DNA of 10,368 nucleotides, taken from positions 1 through 10,368 of the forward strand of contig JAQIWT010001550.1 of the NCBI GenBank assembly GCA_034696485.1, read 5' to 3'. Positions 1-7,568 of this stretch are shown here, one piece after another; positions within the stretch are counted from its first letter, which is position 1; every line of letters begins with the position of its first letter. The notes under the pieces are model-generated. The model made no database searches. It worked only from the letters and a program-made list of their open reading frames with translations, and had not been told where the DNA came from. Position numbers and translations under genes: made by a program. The DNA is from Isohypsibius dastychi. Lineage: Eukaryota; Tardigrada; Eutardigrada; Parachela; Isohypsibiidae.

Positions 1-399
1 TTTTCGATAAGATACTTTTGTCGGAAAGTTTTAAGTTGTCCCGTATATTCTATCGACAGCTGTTAAATCACTGCCTTCACAGAAGCTTTCTTGTAGCTGG
101 TTTCTACGCATTGCTTTGTTTTACATGCCCCACTGACGTTTAGCTCATAGTGCTCAGACGTTGCGGCATCGAATGATTGTGATGTAAACGGAGGTAACTT
201 GGCGCCTTGCGGTGTAGAAGCGGTACTTCTGCATCAAAATCAGTGTAAAAAACATACCATGCAACGATCCATTCTCCACAACATGGAGTTTTCAGTTGGT
301 TCAGCTGTCATAGACGACCTCTATTGTACAATATTTGCATTTAGCTTCCAGGCCAGACTTTTTTCACAAAACGAGCTCGTCAGGTTTTCAAAAAACTTA
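1..399. other. 3' flank of the receptor cyclase
   Basis: Non-coding as far as I can tell. No canonical AATAAA or ATTAAA signal is visible on the minus strand downstream of the stop at 400. The nearest variant is AATATA on the minus strand near 43-48, which is weak. A plus-strand open frame at 199-417 has no recognisable content and overlaps the stop codon of the cyclase. Confidence 0.5.
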
Positions 400-548
400 T
401 CAGGCGCATTTCAGTGATCCCAGTGCGCTTATGGGGTCAGCTGGCAGTGAGCTGTTCAAAGATGATGAATTATTGGGAAGATCCGAATAGTCTTGATCGA
501 TGTCTTCTTCTTCGAACTTTCGTTGTAGCTCCAAGAGTTCAAGATTGC
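400..548 (-). other. C-terminal tail exon (exon 17)
   Basis: Entered through an AATAG acceptor at 549 in phase 1. It encodes LELLELQRKFEEEDIDQDY, then a serine/asparagine-rich stretch, and ends SALGSLKCA before TGA. It is acidic and probably disordered or partly helical. Two donors in exon 16 fit the phase: at 606, giving a 58-bp intron that matches the gene's norm, and at 585, giving a 37-bp intron that adds about seven residues. If neither were spliced, translation would stop at a TGA a few codons later. The tail looks coding by length and composition; its role is unknown. Confidence 0.75.
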
Positions 549-3500
549 CTATTCGAAGTCACACTTAGCTGGCAACATCAGGTACCGTAATTTTGATTGT
601 CTGCACCATCTTCTCCAATTAGCCAGTAAGTTTTCATGGCACCACGACCTTTCACGAATATTTCCCCACGTTCGGACATTCGGAAGCTGCCGAAGGTGTC
701 CAGAATGTTCTTTGTCATAGAACTGAGCTGGATCTTCAAGGCTGCACGAAGAACAAGTTTGGTACATTATTCCAAAGAACGGTTCAGCGAATCAAACCTT
801 CTCCACTCGTCAGCATTCTCGAGCAAATACTGATCGTCGCACCGAAGAGACAGAAATGTGGAATCATTTTCCCTTGTGCGAAATTTACGCTCAGTTCATT
901 TAGAAACGTCGGAAAATCTTCGAAACTTACCAACCACTCCAGCTACCAAGGGTCCTGCAGTATAGACAATGATTTAAACAACTTAATGGGAGCATGGTAT
1001 TAAGAAGCCATTGTTGTGATGAAAATTTTACCTGAGTGAATTCCGGTTCTCAGGTTTATTTGATCGTCAGGACGATGCCGTATCTTGAAGTTGTTTATCT
1101 TGAACAAAATTGTCAGTGCGAGGCGGCCAATCTCTCTAGCGTGTAGAATGCCATTAGGTGTCGGGCAGCCAGATACCACCTATTAAACACAGCATTCGTT
1201 GTTATATTTGGTTGACTAGTCGACTTCACGTCTTGTCAAAGCGAAGCCACAAAGTGAACTCACGAGAGTGACATCATTCGCCGACTCGATTTTGTAGGCA
1301 TCAAACCGCTGAATGTTGTCGTCGAAAAATGCATATAAATCATTGAGAAAGTCTATAACTTGAAGAGGCGTGCTTTCCGAGGCAATATTCGTACTGGAAA
1401 ATTCCAACGTCATTTGCGTAACAGAACAATTCTAATTTCTCGATAACATACAAGCCCAGGAGATCAACAAAAGCTACGGTCACGAGTTCGAAGCTTGCGG
1501 GGCTAGGCCGTGATCCTTTCTTCAAAGTCTCTGCGATCTCACTGTTGGATATGAAGTTTATCGCTGATTTATCAGAGATCATAGGTTGGACGAACTTCGG
1601 TAAAATTTTGTACAACAGCGTGTCGCTCCGTAATTTTTCATCCAGCAGATCACGACCCTTTTCATCGACGATAGCCTGCAAGCGGGCTGACTGTTCTTCC
1701 ATTTGTAGCAGTAACGTGTCAAGAACATTTGAATGATCGGTCATCCCCCTATAAATCCATTCAAGTGATACCTCATACCGAACAGGCTAATGCTGACTCA
1801 CAATGCTTTGCCTTGTTCTCTCATAACTTTGCGAACGTTGACAAGTGTTGGCCTTTTACTAGGAACTACTTCATAGCAGAGCTTGACAATGTCTCTCAGC
1901 TCGGGTATACAAATCGTCACGTCGTCAAGTATTGGTTGGAAGGGCGGCGAACCTTTCTCCATACTCCGTTTAACCCGTTCGATGATTTCTGAATCAAAAC
2001 GACAATTAGACTTGATGAAAAGAGTCCAGTATTACGTCCTTGCGGACCTCCTGGTTCTTGTCCTGGATACATAGAAAAAGGTGGTGAACGAAGCAGAATC
2101 TCTTGAGCAATAATGCCCCAGCTGTAAACATCGCCTGCTGTGCTGGATGGGAATTTGACTTCAGTCTGAGACTGTGATTCAGTGAGCAGGTGTTCAGGTG
2201 CTTTCCACATTTGACCCAAGCGGTAATCAGGATCCCGCCTTGCTGCCCATAGCTCGCTGACGTTCAGATCATAGAACGCATGTAGTCCATAGTCTGCGAT
2301 TCTCAATAAAAATCCAGCGTCGATGAAGCAGCATAGTGAGGTGAGCCTCCCGTGAGTTTTAAGTGGGCTCCCATGAATGTAATGCAGTCCTTTCATACAG
2401 TCGTTCAAGAAACTGAATCTGACAGTCCAGTCAAGCTTGAAGTTTTCACTGCCCAGAACACGCTAAAACGAGCCGTTAAAATAATCCAGAAACCTCAATG
2501 AGATTATCTTACGAATAAGCTTCCTTTGTTGGCGAACTCATAAAGAATCATGCAATGTTCTTTCTCCAAACATCCACCGAGAAAGCCCAGCAGGTTCTCG
2601 TGTTCAAGTTTCAGGATGGTTTGAACCTGTTTAGTTAGCGCTCTGCTCCGCCGCACGAACGTTTTCTTGGAATAACGCTGAGTCACTGGGAGACTCTTCC
2701 AGAATGCGGTTGCGCTAACTTTGGCACCGCCCATGGATTCTCCTAATCGTCATCAAGTGATGAAACCAGCTGATCGCAACAGCACATGAATATCATCTCA
2801 CATACCCATGCCTACAAAGCCACTGCATATTTGGTAACATGGATTATGACGGAACCTTCAATCGTACTTTTCATAGAATTCCCCATTGATGCTCCCATGG
2901 AAGCTCCACTGACTTGATCGGTATCTTTTGTTTTTCCAGCCGCCATCGCAGCAAGCTTCTTCATCTCCTTTTCTTTTTCCTTATCGGCACTCTGTACTTT
3001 CAAATCGACTGGATGCGCAACCCACGCCTCGTTGAGTGCTTGCTGAGTCAGATAAGATTTTCTCCAAAAGTAAAACACTATGGCCAAGATGAATGTCAGT
3101 GGAATTCCCACCGCGCATGATAGCATGACGACGTCGAGTCCAGCTGTGGAAAACATGTATGTCCAGTGTGTGGCTGATTTTTAACATGAGCCAAACCTCG
3201 TACGATCGCATCCTTGAAATCCGCAGACGGGGGTGCTAGGAGGTGCAGTGTTGTTAACTCGTGGCCAAACGATGGCTTGGGAAGCTGATAACGTAACGAC
3301 TCCAGTATGTCCAGTGTAACTTGCGACAACCTTATGCAGAATATTGTTTCGGGGTAGCACTATACTCGAGTAGCCACTTACCCCGTAAGTCCCTGCGTCT
3401 GGATTTGTTAATGAAATCACATCAAAGTCCTCATCACGATCGCCATTCTCCATGATGTACATGTCCCCTGACGCACCTTTTGGCACAAGTTATTCTGTGA

Positions 3501-5634
3501 TCTGTTTCGAACCTCACCCAAAAACCCAGCTTCTACCTTGGTATACAACTTTCCCTCTTCTCATACTTGTAAGATTTGCAATATCTTTTGCATCAAGGTT
3601 TCCTTCACCAGGTGCTGCACCAACAGCCGGATCGTTAGAATAAATTCGATGTCTGGCATCCACCCATCCATAATGTGCTCGGTACTGCAGAGCTTGAAAC
3701 ATGATGCAGTCATAATAAGCTGCCGCATAGTACGTCAATTCACTGTGATATTGCCCAGTGTTTTGAGAGTTGACGTAAATTAGGTCATCATCAATTCCGA
3801 TCAAACTTTGTATATCCCTCTCCAACTTTTTCCATTCAGGCAGACTGCGCTTCGCTTTGAGCGCAATAACAAAAAGCGACTGATAGGCTTTTCGAGCTAT
3901 GGTATCGTTAGCATCATCTGAAATCACGACATTGTCTTCAATGAGCAGATACCCTCCAGACCAAACACTCTCGAAAGAACTTAACTGCACACCGAATCCA
4001 TATTGAAACTCACAAAATGATTGAATCAGTAATTTTTCACGAACATTCGATCTTCGCAGTTAATAACAACTAGTCTCAGCTGCAGATTCGGCGTGAAATC
4101 TGGAAGAAACCAATACTGATCGAAATAAAGACCCGCTTTCGTAATTGAAACCCAGCCGTAACAGAACCCCAACTGTTGCCTCATTTTGGAAAACGCGCTT
4201 TTTCGCGACGTGACATAATGAAAATGTTGCTTTGAAAGAACAGAGTTCGTCTATTAATTTGAGGTTACACGCTAGTCAGAATAACTGTGTCCTACAGTAT
4301 GAGAAATTCTGGGTATCTCACAGCCGTGTTCTGTTTTGGGGCATACCAGTTTTAGTTCACATCACTGCCGTGCAAGATCGAATGATGAAAATTGTCCCGT
4401 GAATTGTTAAGAAAGCCTTGCCAGCGCCTCGAATTTCTGACAAAGCTGTGACACACAACATATCATAGTCCCAGAAGCGTGCTTTCACGCACAAAAATGC
4501 GTGTACACTGATACTGCATTTTTACCTTGCTTCCAGCCACTCGGTCCAGGTGAGGAGTAATCATCTGGATGAAGAATCTCTTTATGAAAGATGTCCACAG
4601 TAAAAAATATGTGCTCTCCTTTCGTCATTTCCTTCTCCACGGCAGCAATCATAAAGCGCCTTACGGTCTTTGGATTCACAAGTAGGACGATGACTGAAAA
4701 GCACTTCTGCTTCAGAACAGAAACAAATCTGTCAACGGACTTACTGCGTGCAAATCGATTAATTTGGTTCAGAGTATCACCAGGATTGAGCTGGTCAGAT
4801 TTGCCGTTAATGGTGAACGGAACAATCTGATATCCTTGCGCTGCAAGTTTCTTGTTCGCAATAAAAACGATCAAACCTTGCATAACATAACTACGTTATG
4901 TTGATTGATCGTCCTTGACATGAAAATAATATCTCACTTGAAGCATAGGTGCTTAAGGTAGCTACAGTGGTATCGTAAATGAGACCGAATCTTTTCCATC
5001 CATAAAGTGCACTGAAGTCGACAAAAGTTCTCCATAGGGTGTAAGTGTTCATACCACAACGAAGGGCGTTCGAATATTGTGCTATCGAGTCGATCAGCTC
5101 GCCTGCGCCGGTAACTGCCACAGCCAGATATCCCTCTGCTACTGTAAGCGCTTGAAGTGTGTCCGGGGTGCAAGCAGGTGCAATCATTAAACCACCGCTT
5201 TTGAGAAGATTTGGTGATCTATCACTTTGTAGTAGTTTGTCGTTTACAAGATACATCGCGTGTTTGAGAGGAACTTCAGTCATATCGACTGACACTCCAC
5301 CGAAGACCTTTTTTTCACATTGGTCATATATCTTGATGTTCGGCTGGACTAGATTGAAGTCAACCCTGTAAATTTCTTTAGCGTCCTTAATAGCTTGTTT
5401 AACGGCTGGGAAAATGGCCCAGAGGGTATGGAATTCATCACTATTGGTTGGCTTTGATGATAATATCACACCAGTGTTAACTATTAATAAGGTGGCATCA
5501 ACTGGTACTGGTACTGGTTTCTCTCTTGTTAAAGGAGTAGTTACTTTTCCACCCGTTACAAGTCGATTTCGTGGTGCATTTTCCGATTGGGCATGATGAA
5601 TAACGAAGAGAAACACCAGGACTTGAACATGCAT
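400..5634 (-). CDS. Receptor-type guanylate cyclase (nematode gcy-like), about 17 exons
   Basis: Single-pass membrane receptor predicted to convert GTP to cGMP. Exons read on the minus strand: 5634-4938, 4876-4526, 4135-4041 (tentative), 3984-3537, 3476-3382, 3330-3204, 3143-2856, 2742-2513, 2462-2048 (end could be 2036), 1988-1802, 1748-1452, 1393-1264, 1179-1032, 954-931, 872-798, 741-607, 548-400. All introns are GT-AG and all phases chain, giving about 1296 residues, near the upper end for the family. Domain order is signal peptide, ANF receptor domain, membrane helix at about 609-631, kinase homology at about 700-965, helical linker, cyclase at about 1060-1245, tail. The start at 5634 is the first in-frame ATG after a stop at 5703-5701 and begins a hydrophobic leader. 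The stop is TGA at 402-400, followed directly by TAA. Weak points are exon 3, the exon 9 donor and a possible retained intron at 3331-3381. No orthologue can be named from sequence alone. Confidence 0.93.
607..1748 (-). other. Helical linker and class III guanylate cyclase catalytic domain, exons 11-16
   Basis: Exon 11 begins with the dimerising coiled-coil/HNOB-like linker: VLDTLLLQMEEQSARLQ, DEKLRSDTLLYKILPK. The cyclase domain starts at VTVAFVDLLGFT. Its first metal aspartate is D1073 and its second is D1117 in SANDVTL, 44 residues apart, as is usual for the family. The purine-selecting pair of guanylate cyclases is present: Glu in YKIES and Cys in HFCLFG. FKIRHRPDDQINLR and GPLVAGVVG follow, the latter coded by a 24-bp microexon. 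The motif normally reading FGDTVNTASRM is FGATISICSRM here, so the conserved Asp is Ala and the transition-state Asn is Ser, while Arg stays. ERGEIFVKGRGAMKTYWL closes the domain. Numbering depends on tentative exon 3. The fold assignment is secure; activity is uncertain. Confidence 0.93.
931..954 (-). other. 24-bp microexon in the cyclase domain (exon 14)
   Basis: Flanked by an acceptor TATACTGCAG and a perfect donor GTAAGT, phase 1 on both sides. It encodes the conserved GPLVAGVVG segment, shared with one base from each neighbour. Because it is 24 nt, skipping would remove exactly eight residues without changing frame, but the loss would fall inside the catalytic core. Confidence 0.88.
1802..2742 (-). 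other. Kinase-homology (pseudokinase) domain, exons 8-10
   Basis: In this family the domain regulates the cyclase allosterically and does not usually phosphorylate. Exon 8 holds the N-lobe: KLEHENLLGFLGGCLE and ILYEFANKGSLF, equivalent to 'HPNLVRFIG' and 'YCPRGSL' stretches. No glycine loop or VAVK-type lysine is evident, so the N-lobe looks short. Exon 9 has KLDWTVRF, CMKGLHYIHGS, then HGRLTS in place of HRD and IADYG in place of DFG, then MWKAPEHL and DVYSWGIIAQEIL. HGN-like and DYG replacements are standard for receptor cyclases, so loss of the catalytic Asp is expected. Exon 10 supplies IIERVKRSMEKGSPPFQP and PSKRPTLVNVRKVMRE, the end of the C-lobe. The exon 9 donor is either at 2047 (GAG|GTCCGC, restoring Glu before IIERV) or 2035 (AC|GTAATAC, giving Gln). 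Confidence 0.9.
2856..3143 (-). other. Transmembrane helix and juxtamembrane exon (exon 7)
   Basis: Begins after a good acceptor (TTTTCCACAG at 3144) with a 23-residue hydrophobic run from VVMLSCAVG to VFYFW, then RK, which gives a normal stop-transfer charge. The cytoplasmic part is lysine/glutamate-rich (DKEKEKEMKK) and ends in a methionine-glycine-serine stretch (GASMGASMGNSMKST). Receptor cyclases usually have a basic juxtamembrane region here; the Met/Gly/Ser repeat is local and of unknown role. The donor at 2855 (GAAG|GTTCC) joins in phase 1 to exon 8 across a 113-bp intron, longer than most introns of this gene. Confidence 0.9.
3204..5634 (-). other. Extracellular ligand-binding region of the receptor cyclase (exons 1-6)
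   Basis: Exon 1 opens with a leader MHVQVLVFLFVIHHAQS, probably cleaved near residue 17. A type I periplasmic-binding-like (ANF receptor) fold follows. Family-like landmarks are FPAVKQAIKDAKEIYRVDF, GLMIAPACTPD and YGWKRFGLIYD in exon 1, and FMIAAVEKEMTKGEHIFF in exon 2. Exon 4 has DDANDTIARKAYQSLFVI and a tyrosine-rich stretch with YYAAAYYDCIMFQALQY. Exon 5 gives the membrane-proximal GASGDMYIMENGDRDEDF, which matches the usual 'G-x-SG ... NGDRD' motif. Exon 6 ends with TPVCGFQGC, the cysteine pair typically found just before the membrane helix. The ligand cannot be inferred. Exon 3 (4135-4041, residues about 350-381) rests only on phase fit and an open frame. Confidence 0.88.
4136..4525 (-). 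other. Large intron 2 of the receptor cyclase, with unresolved exon content
   Basis: Donor CAAG|GTAAAA at 4525. At about 390 bp it is much longer than the other introns. Its 3' portion, from about 4250 to 4136, is open in the frame used by tentative exon 3 for roughly 40 codons after a TAG. The exon could therefore start further upstream, for example after TTCTTTCAAAG near 4232, if donor GCA|GTATCA at about 4514 is used instead. I saw no other recognisable element in it. Confidence 0.45.
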
Positions 5635-5941
5635 CTCACTCGACTCAGTGTTCAAAAATGCATGAACCCCTGACGAAACTCTCCTGGTTACAGAGCGGAG
5701 TCACTGTATGTAAGAAATGCTCTGAGTAACCGTAATCATAGCGGATTGTCAAGCTGGGTACAAACCAACCCCAGAAAAACGATCTCAGAAATGTCCTGCG
5801 TGCATACTGTCCCCCAGCACCTTCGGAAACAAATGCCCAAGATTTTTGAGGCTTCAGAGTCTCTTAAGTCTAACCCTCCAGGAAATTGCTGAACGAAATG
5901 TGATCAAGGAGGTCCAACTCGTTGAAACAAGATCCTAAACA
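5635..5941. other. 5' flank / presumptive promoter region of the receptor cyclase
   Basis: About 300 bp upstream of the cyclase ATG and up to the inverted-repeat element. The minus strand has an AG at 5685-5684 (CTGTAACCAG) that could be a trans- or cis-splice acceptor some 50 nt before the ATG, but it lacks a pyrimidine-rich tract. No convincing TATA box or other site was identified. Confidence 0.35.
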
Positions 5942-5980
5942 CAACCACCGAATACCAGGTCAGAACTTTACGGGGTGGAC

Positions 5981-5992
5981 GGGGGGGGGGGG
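5981..5992 (+). repeat. G12 homopolymer tract
   Basis: Twelve consecutive G between GGGGTGGAC and TGCAGGGC in the left arm of the element. Its partner in the right arm is a C15 run at 7054-7068. Length may be unreliable because of polymerase slippage or assembly. Confidence 0.95.
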
Positions 5993-6020
5993 TGCAGGGC
6001 GCAGTATTTGAGTTGAATGG

Positions 6021-6159
6021 AGGCAGGGAGCAACTCAACATTTCTGTCAAAGAACAGAGAGACATCAAGAGTTTTGCCAAAGGCAGGGAGCAACTCAACA
6101 TTTCTGCCAAAGAACAGAGAGACATCAACAGTTTTGCCGAAGGTAGAGGGCAACTCAAC
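6021..6159 (+). repeat. 60-bp tandem repeat, about 2.3 copies
   Basis: Unit 1 is 6021-6080 and unit 2 is 6081-6140. They differ at only three positions. A degenerate third copy starts at 6141 (AGGTAGAGGGCAACTCAAC) and runs out by about 6159. Each unit begins AGGCAGGGAGCAACTCAAC and ends with AGTTTTGCC plus three bases. The near identity suggests a recent duplication. Confidence 0.9.
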
Positions 6160-6275
6160 GGTTCTTCAGGAAAATAGAGCAAACCTGAAAAGTGTCCCCA
6201 AACGAACCACAAAAATTGAAACTTTGGCAGGCGACATTCCCTGCTCAAGCTCTGATGTACTGGTAGTAGGTAATC

Positions 6276-6298
6276 GCAAATTGCGATTCGCAATTTGC
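6276..6298. repeat. 23-nt palindrome inside the left arm
   Basis: GCAAATTGCGA, one T, then TCGCAATTTGC: two perfect 11-nt arms around a single base. The matching place in the right arm has only one ATTGCGATTC-like copy, so the palindrome probably arose by local duplication. Confidence 0.85.
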
Positions 6299-6756
6299 AT
6301 GAGGGAGCAATCCTTATCAGGTTGTCAGATCAAAAATAACCTTCATGTCCATGTATACCATGTATGGTAGTCAAAAGAACGAAGCTTGGACTTGCAAAGT
6401 TTAGAATCAGCACATCGTTTGTGAACTCGATTCATCACAGCTTATTTTTGTCGGAACTGGTGGGATGACAATCTTCCATATTTTTGGCCCAACAAAGTAG
6501 TTGTTCTGCGGTACGAAGCAATCTTTTTCTGTTTTTCTAATTCATGTACCGTCGAAATTTCAGAGCACTTTTTGTAGCAGCCCTTTTCGAAATGGTGTTA
6601 AACTACACTTTTCGTAACACTGAGTATACCAGAGTATTTTGGAGATACCGTGAGAAAACTCTAGTTCGTGAACTGACGTTCACTCGAAGCTACATTCAGT
6701 TAGCTTAGAAACAAAGACGCAGTCTCTCCCGCTTAAAATTTGAAAAAACGAACTGC

Positions 6757-7108
6757 TTTTAGATCTGACACCCTGACTCTCCTTCATGCAGATTGCGATT
6801 CATTACTGACCGTACATCAGAGCTTGAGCAGGGAATGTCGTCTGTCAAAGTTTCAGTTTTTGTGGTTCATTTGGGGACACTTTCCAGGTTTGCTCTATTT
6901 TCTTGAAGAACCGTTGGGTTGCCCTCTACCTTCGGCAAAACTGTCGATGTCTCTATATTCTTTGGCAGAAATGTTGAGTTGCTTGCTCCCTGCCTTTGGC
7001 AAAACTGTTGAGTTGCTCTCTACCTCCATTCAACTCAAATACTGCGCCCTGCACCCCCCCCCCCCCCCAGTCCACCCCGTAAACCTCTGACCTGGTGTTC
7101 GGTGGTTG
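6757..7108 (-). repeat. Right arm of the inverted repeat
   Basis: Reverse complement of the left arm with scattered substitutions and indels. Compared with the left arm it lacks about 30 bp of one tandem unit, carries a 4-bp duplication in another (GAGCAAGCAACTC on the minus strand), lacks the AAATTGCGATTCGC palindrome insertion, and has a C15 run opposite the G12 run. Confidence 0.8.
7054..7068 (+). repeat. C15 homopolymer tract
   Basis: Fifteen consecutive C between GCCCTGCA and AGTCCACCCC, the inverted partner of the G12 run in the left arm. Confidence 0.95.
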
Positions 7109-7192
7109 GTGCATCCACCTGAGCTGCAAGTGTTCATTGGTCACAACCAACATCTCTGGCAATCAAAGTCAACAGTCCTGCCGGCTGTTGCT

Positions 7193-7250
7193 GCCGGCAG
7201 AAATGTTGATATGTTGAGTCAACACTCAACATATCAACATTTCTGACGGC
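7193..7250. repeat. Long near-perfect palindrome (58 nt)
   Basis: A perfect 22-nt arm CAGAAATGTTGATATGTTGAGT (7198-7219), a CAAC loop, and its reverse complement (7224-7245), extended by GCCGG/ACGGC with one mismatch. A smaller hairpin, CTGCCGGC with GCCGGCAG, lies immediately upstream and overlaps its left edge (about 7178-7200). It shares the word CAACATTTCTG with the 60-bp tandem units of the neighbouring element. Confidence 0.9.
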
Positions 7251-7329
7251 TACAAGCGTTGATTGATCGGAACCTCCTCAGCTAACGCATCAGCTGCATA
7301 AGCTAACTCCGTCCTGCCGATAAGTCAGA

Positions 7330-7371
7330 GCAGAACCTGTCTCGACGAGCCTGTTGCAGTTGCAATGCGCT
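7330..7371 (+). repeat. Dispersed 42-bp repeat, copy 1
   Basis: Partner of the copy at 9693-9734. It sits between the long palindrome and the short-repeat patch, so it may mark a decayed interspersed element whose remains are also present downstream of the second gene. Confidence 0.55.
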
Positions 7372-7415
7372 GACCCGCAGGGGTTGCGCGATAGTTTTTG
7401 GTTGGAGGTACAACA

Positions 7416-7536
7416 AGTGGAACCTACTAAGTGGACCTCTGTGTATGTATACCACCTATGTATGTGGACCACCATTGTCGCCTTAAATATTATATAAGGT
7501 GGAACCTGTGTAACAGGACCACCTGTGTATATGGAC
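7416..7536 (+). repeat. Degenerate GTGGACC / TGTGTATGTAT short repeats
   Basis: The motifs GTGGAACCT, GTGGACCTCTGTGTATGTAT, CTATGTATGTGGACCACC, GGTGGAACCTGTGTAACAGG and ACCACCTGTGTATATGGACC recur in about 120 bp, partly as inverted copies. One forms a hairpin at 7498-7523 (GGTGG..CCTGT / ACAGG..CCACC). It reads as a short, decayed satellite-like patch. Confidence 0.6.
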
Positions 7537-7568
7537 CAGTAAATCAGGCACGGTGATTCTTTCCCACG

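Larger units (their letters stand above)
5942..6335 (+). repeat. Left arm of the inverted repeat
   Basis: Contains, in order, the outer end, a G12 run, just over two copies of a 60-bp tandem unit, a unique-looking 90-bp stretch ending ACATTCCCTGCTCAAGC, a 23-nt palindrome, and the inner end near TTGTCAGATC. It is longer than the right arm mainly because of the extra tandem sequence and the palindrome. Confidence 0.8.
5942..7108. mobile_element. Foldback-like element with long imperfect terminal inverted repeats
   Basis: The left arm (about 5942-6335) reappears as reverse complement in the right arm (about 6757-7108). The outer ends read CAACCACCGAA(T/C)ACCAGGTCAGA inward from each side. Further shared blocks are GGGGTGGAC, a homopolymer run, TGCAGGGCGCAGTATTTGAG, TTGAATGGAGG, CCTGCTCAAGCTCTGATGTAC and GTGTCAGATC-like sequence at the inner boundary. 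The spacer 6336-6756 has no meaningful open frame. This architecture, with long inverted arms and no transposase, fits a foldback or large non-autonomous DNA element. No clear target-site duplication is seen at the ends I chose, so boundaries are approximate and the family is unknown. An origin by inverted duplication of local DNA is an alternative. Confidence 0.8.

Noticed and set aside
1216-5655. Treating the separate minus-strand open frames as independent small genes
   Set aside because: Their ends coincide with GT-AG sites of matching phase, and the joined peptides reproduce the receptor guanylate cyclase domain order, so they are exons of one gene.
5653-5655. TTG at 5655 as the start of the cyclase
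   Set aside because: A eukaryotic gene should start at ATG. The ATG at 5634 begins the hydrophobic leader directly.
5904-7090. Open frames of 129 codons (minus, 5904-6293) and 116 codons (plus, 6740-7090) with clearly similar translations
   Set aside because: They lie in the two arms of the inverted repeat, so similarity follows from the repeat itself. Most differences between them change the amino acid, and the frames cross homopolymers and tandem units, so no protein constraint is evident.
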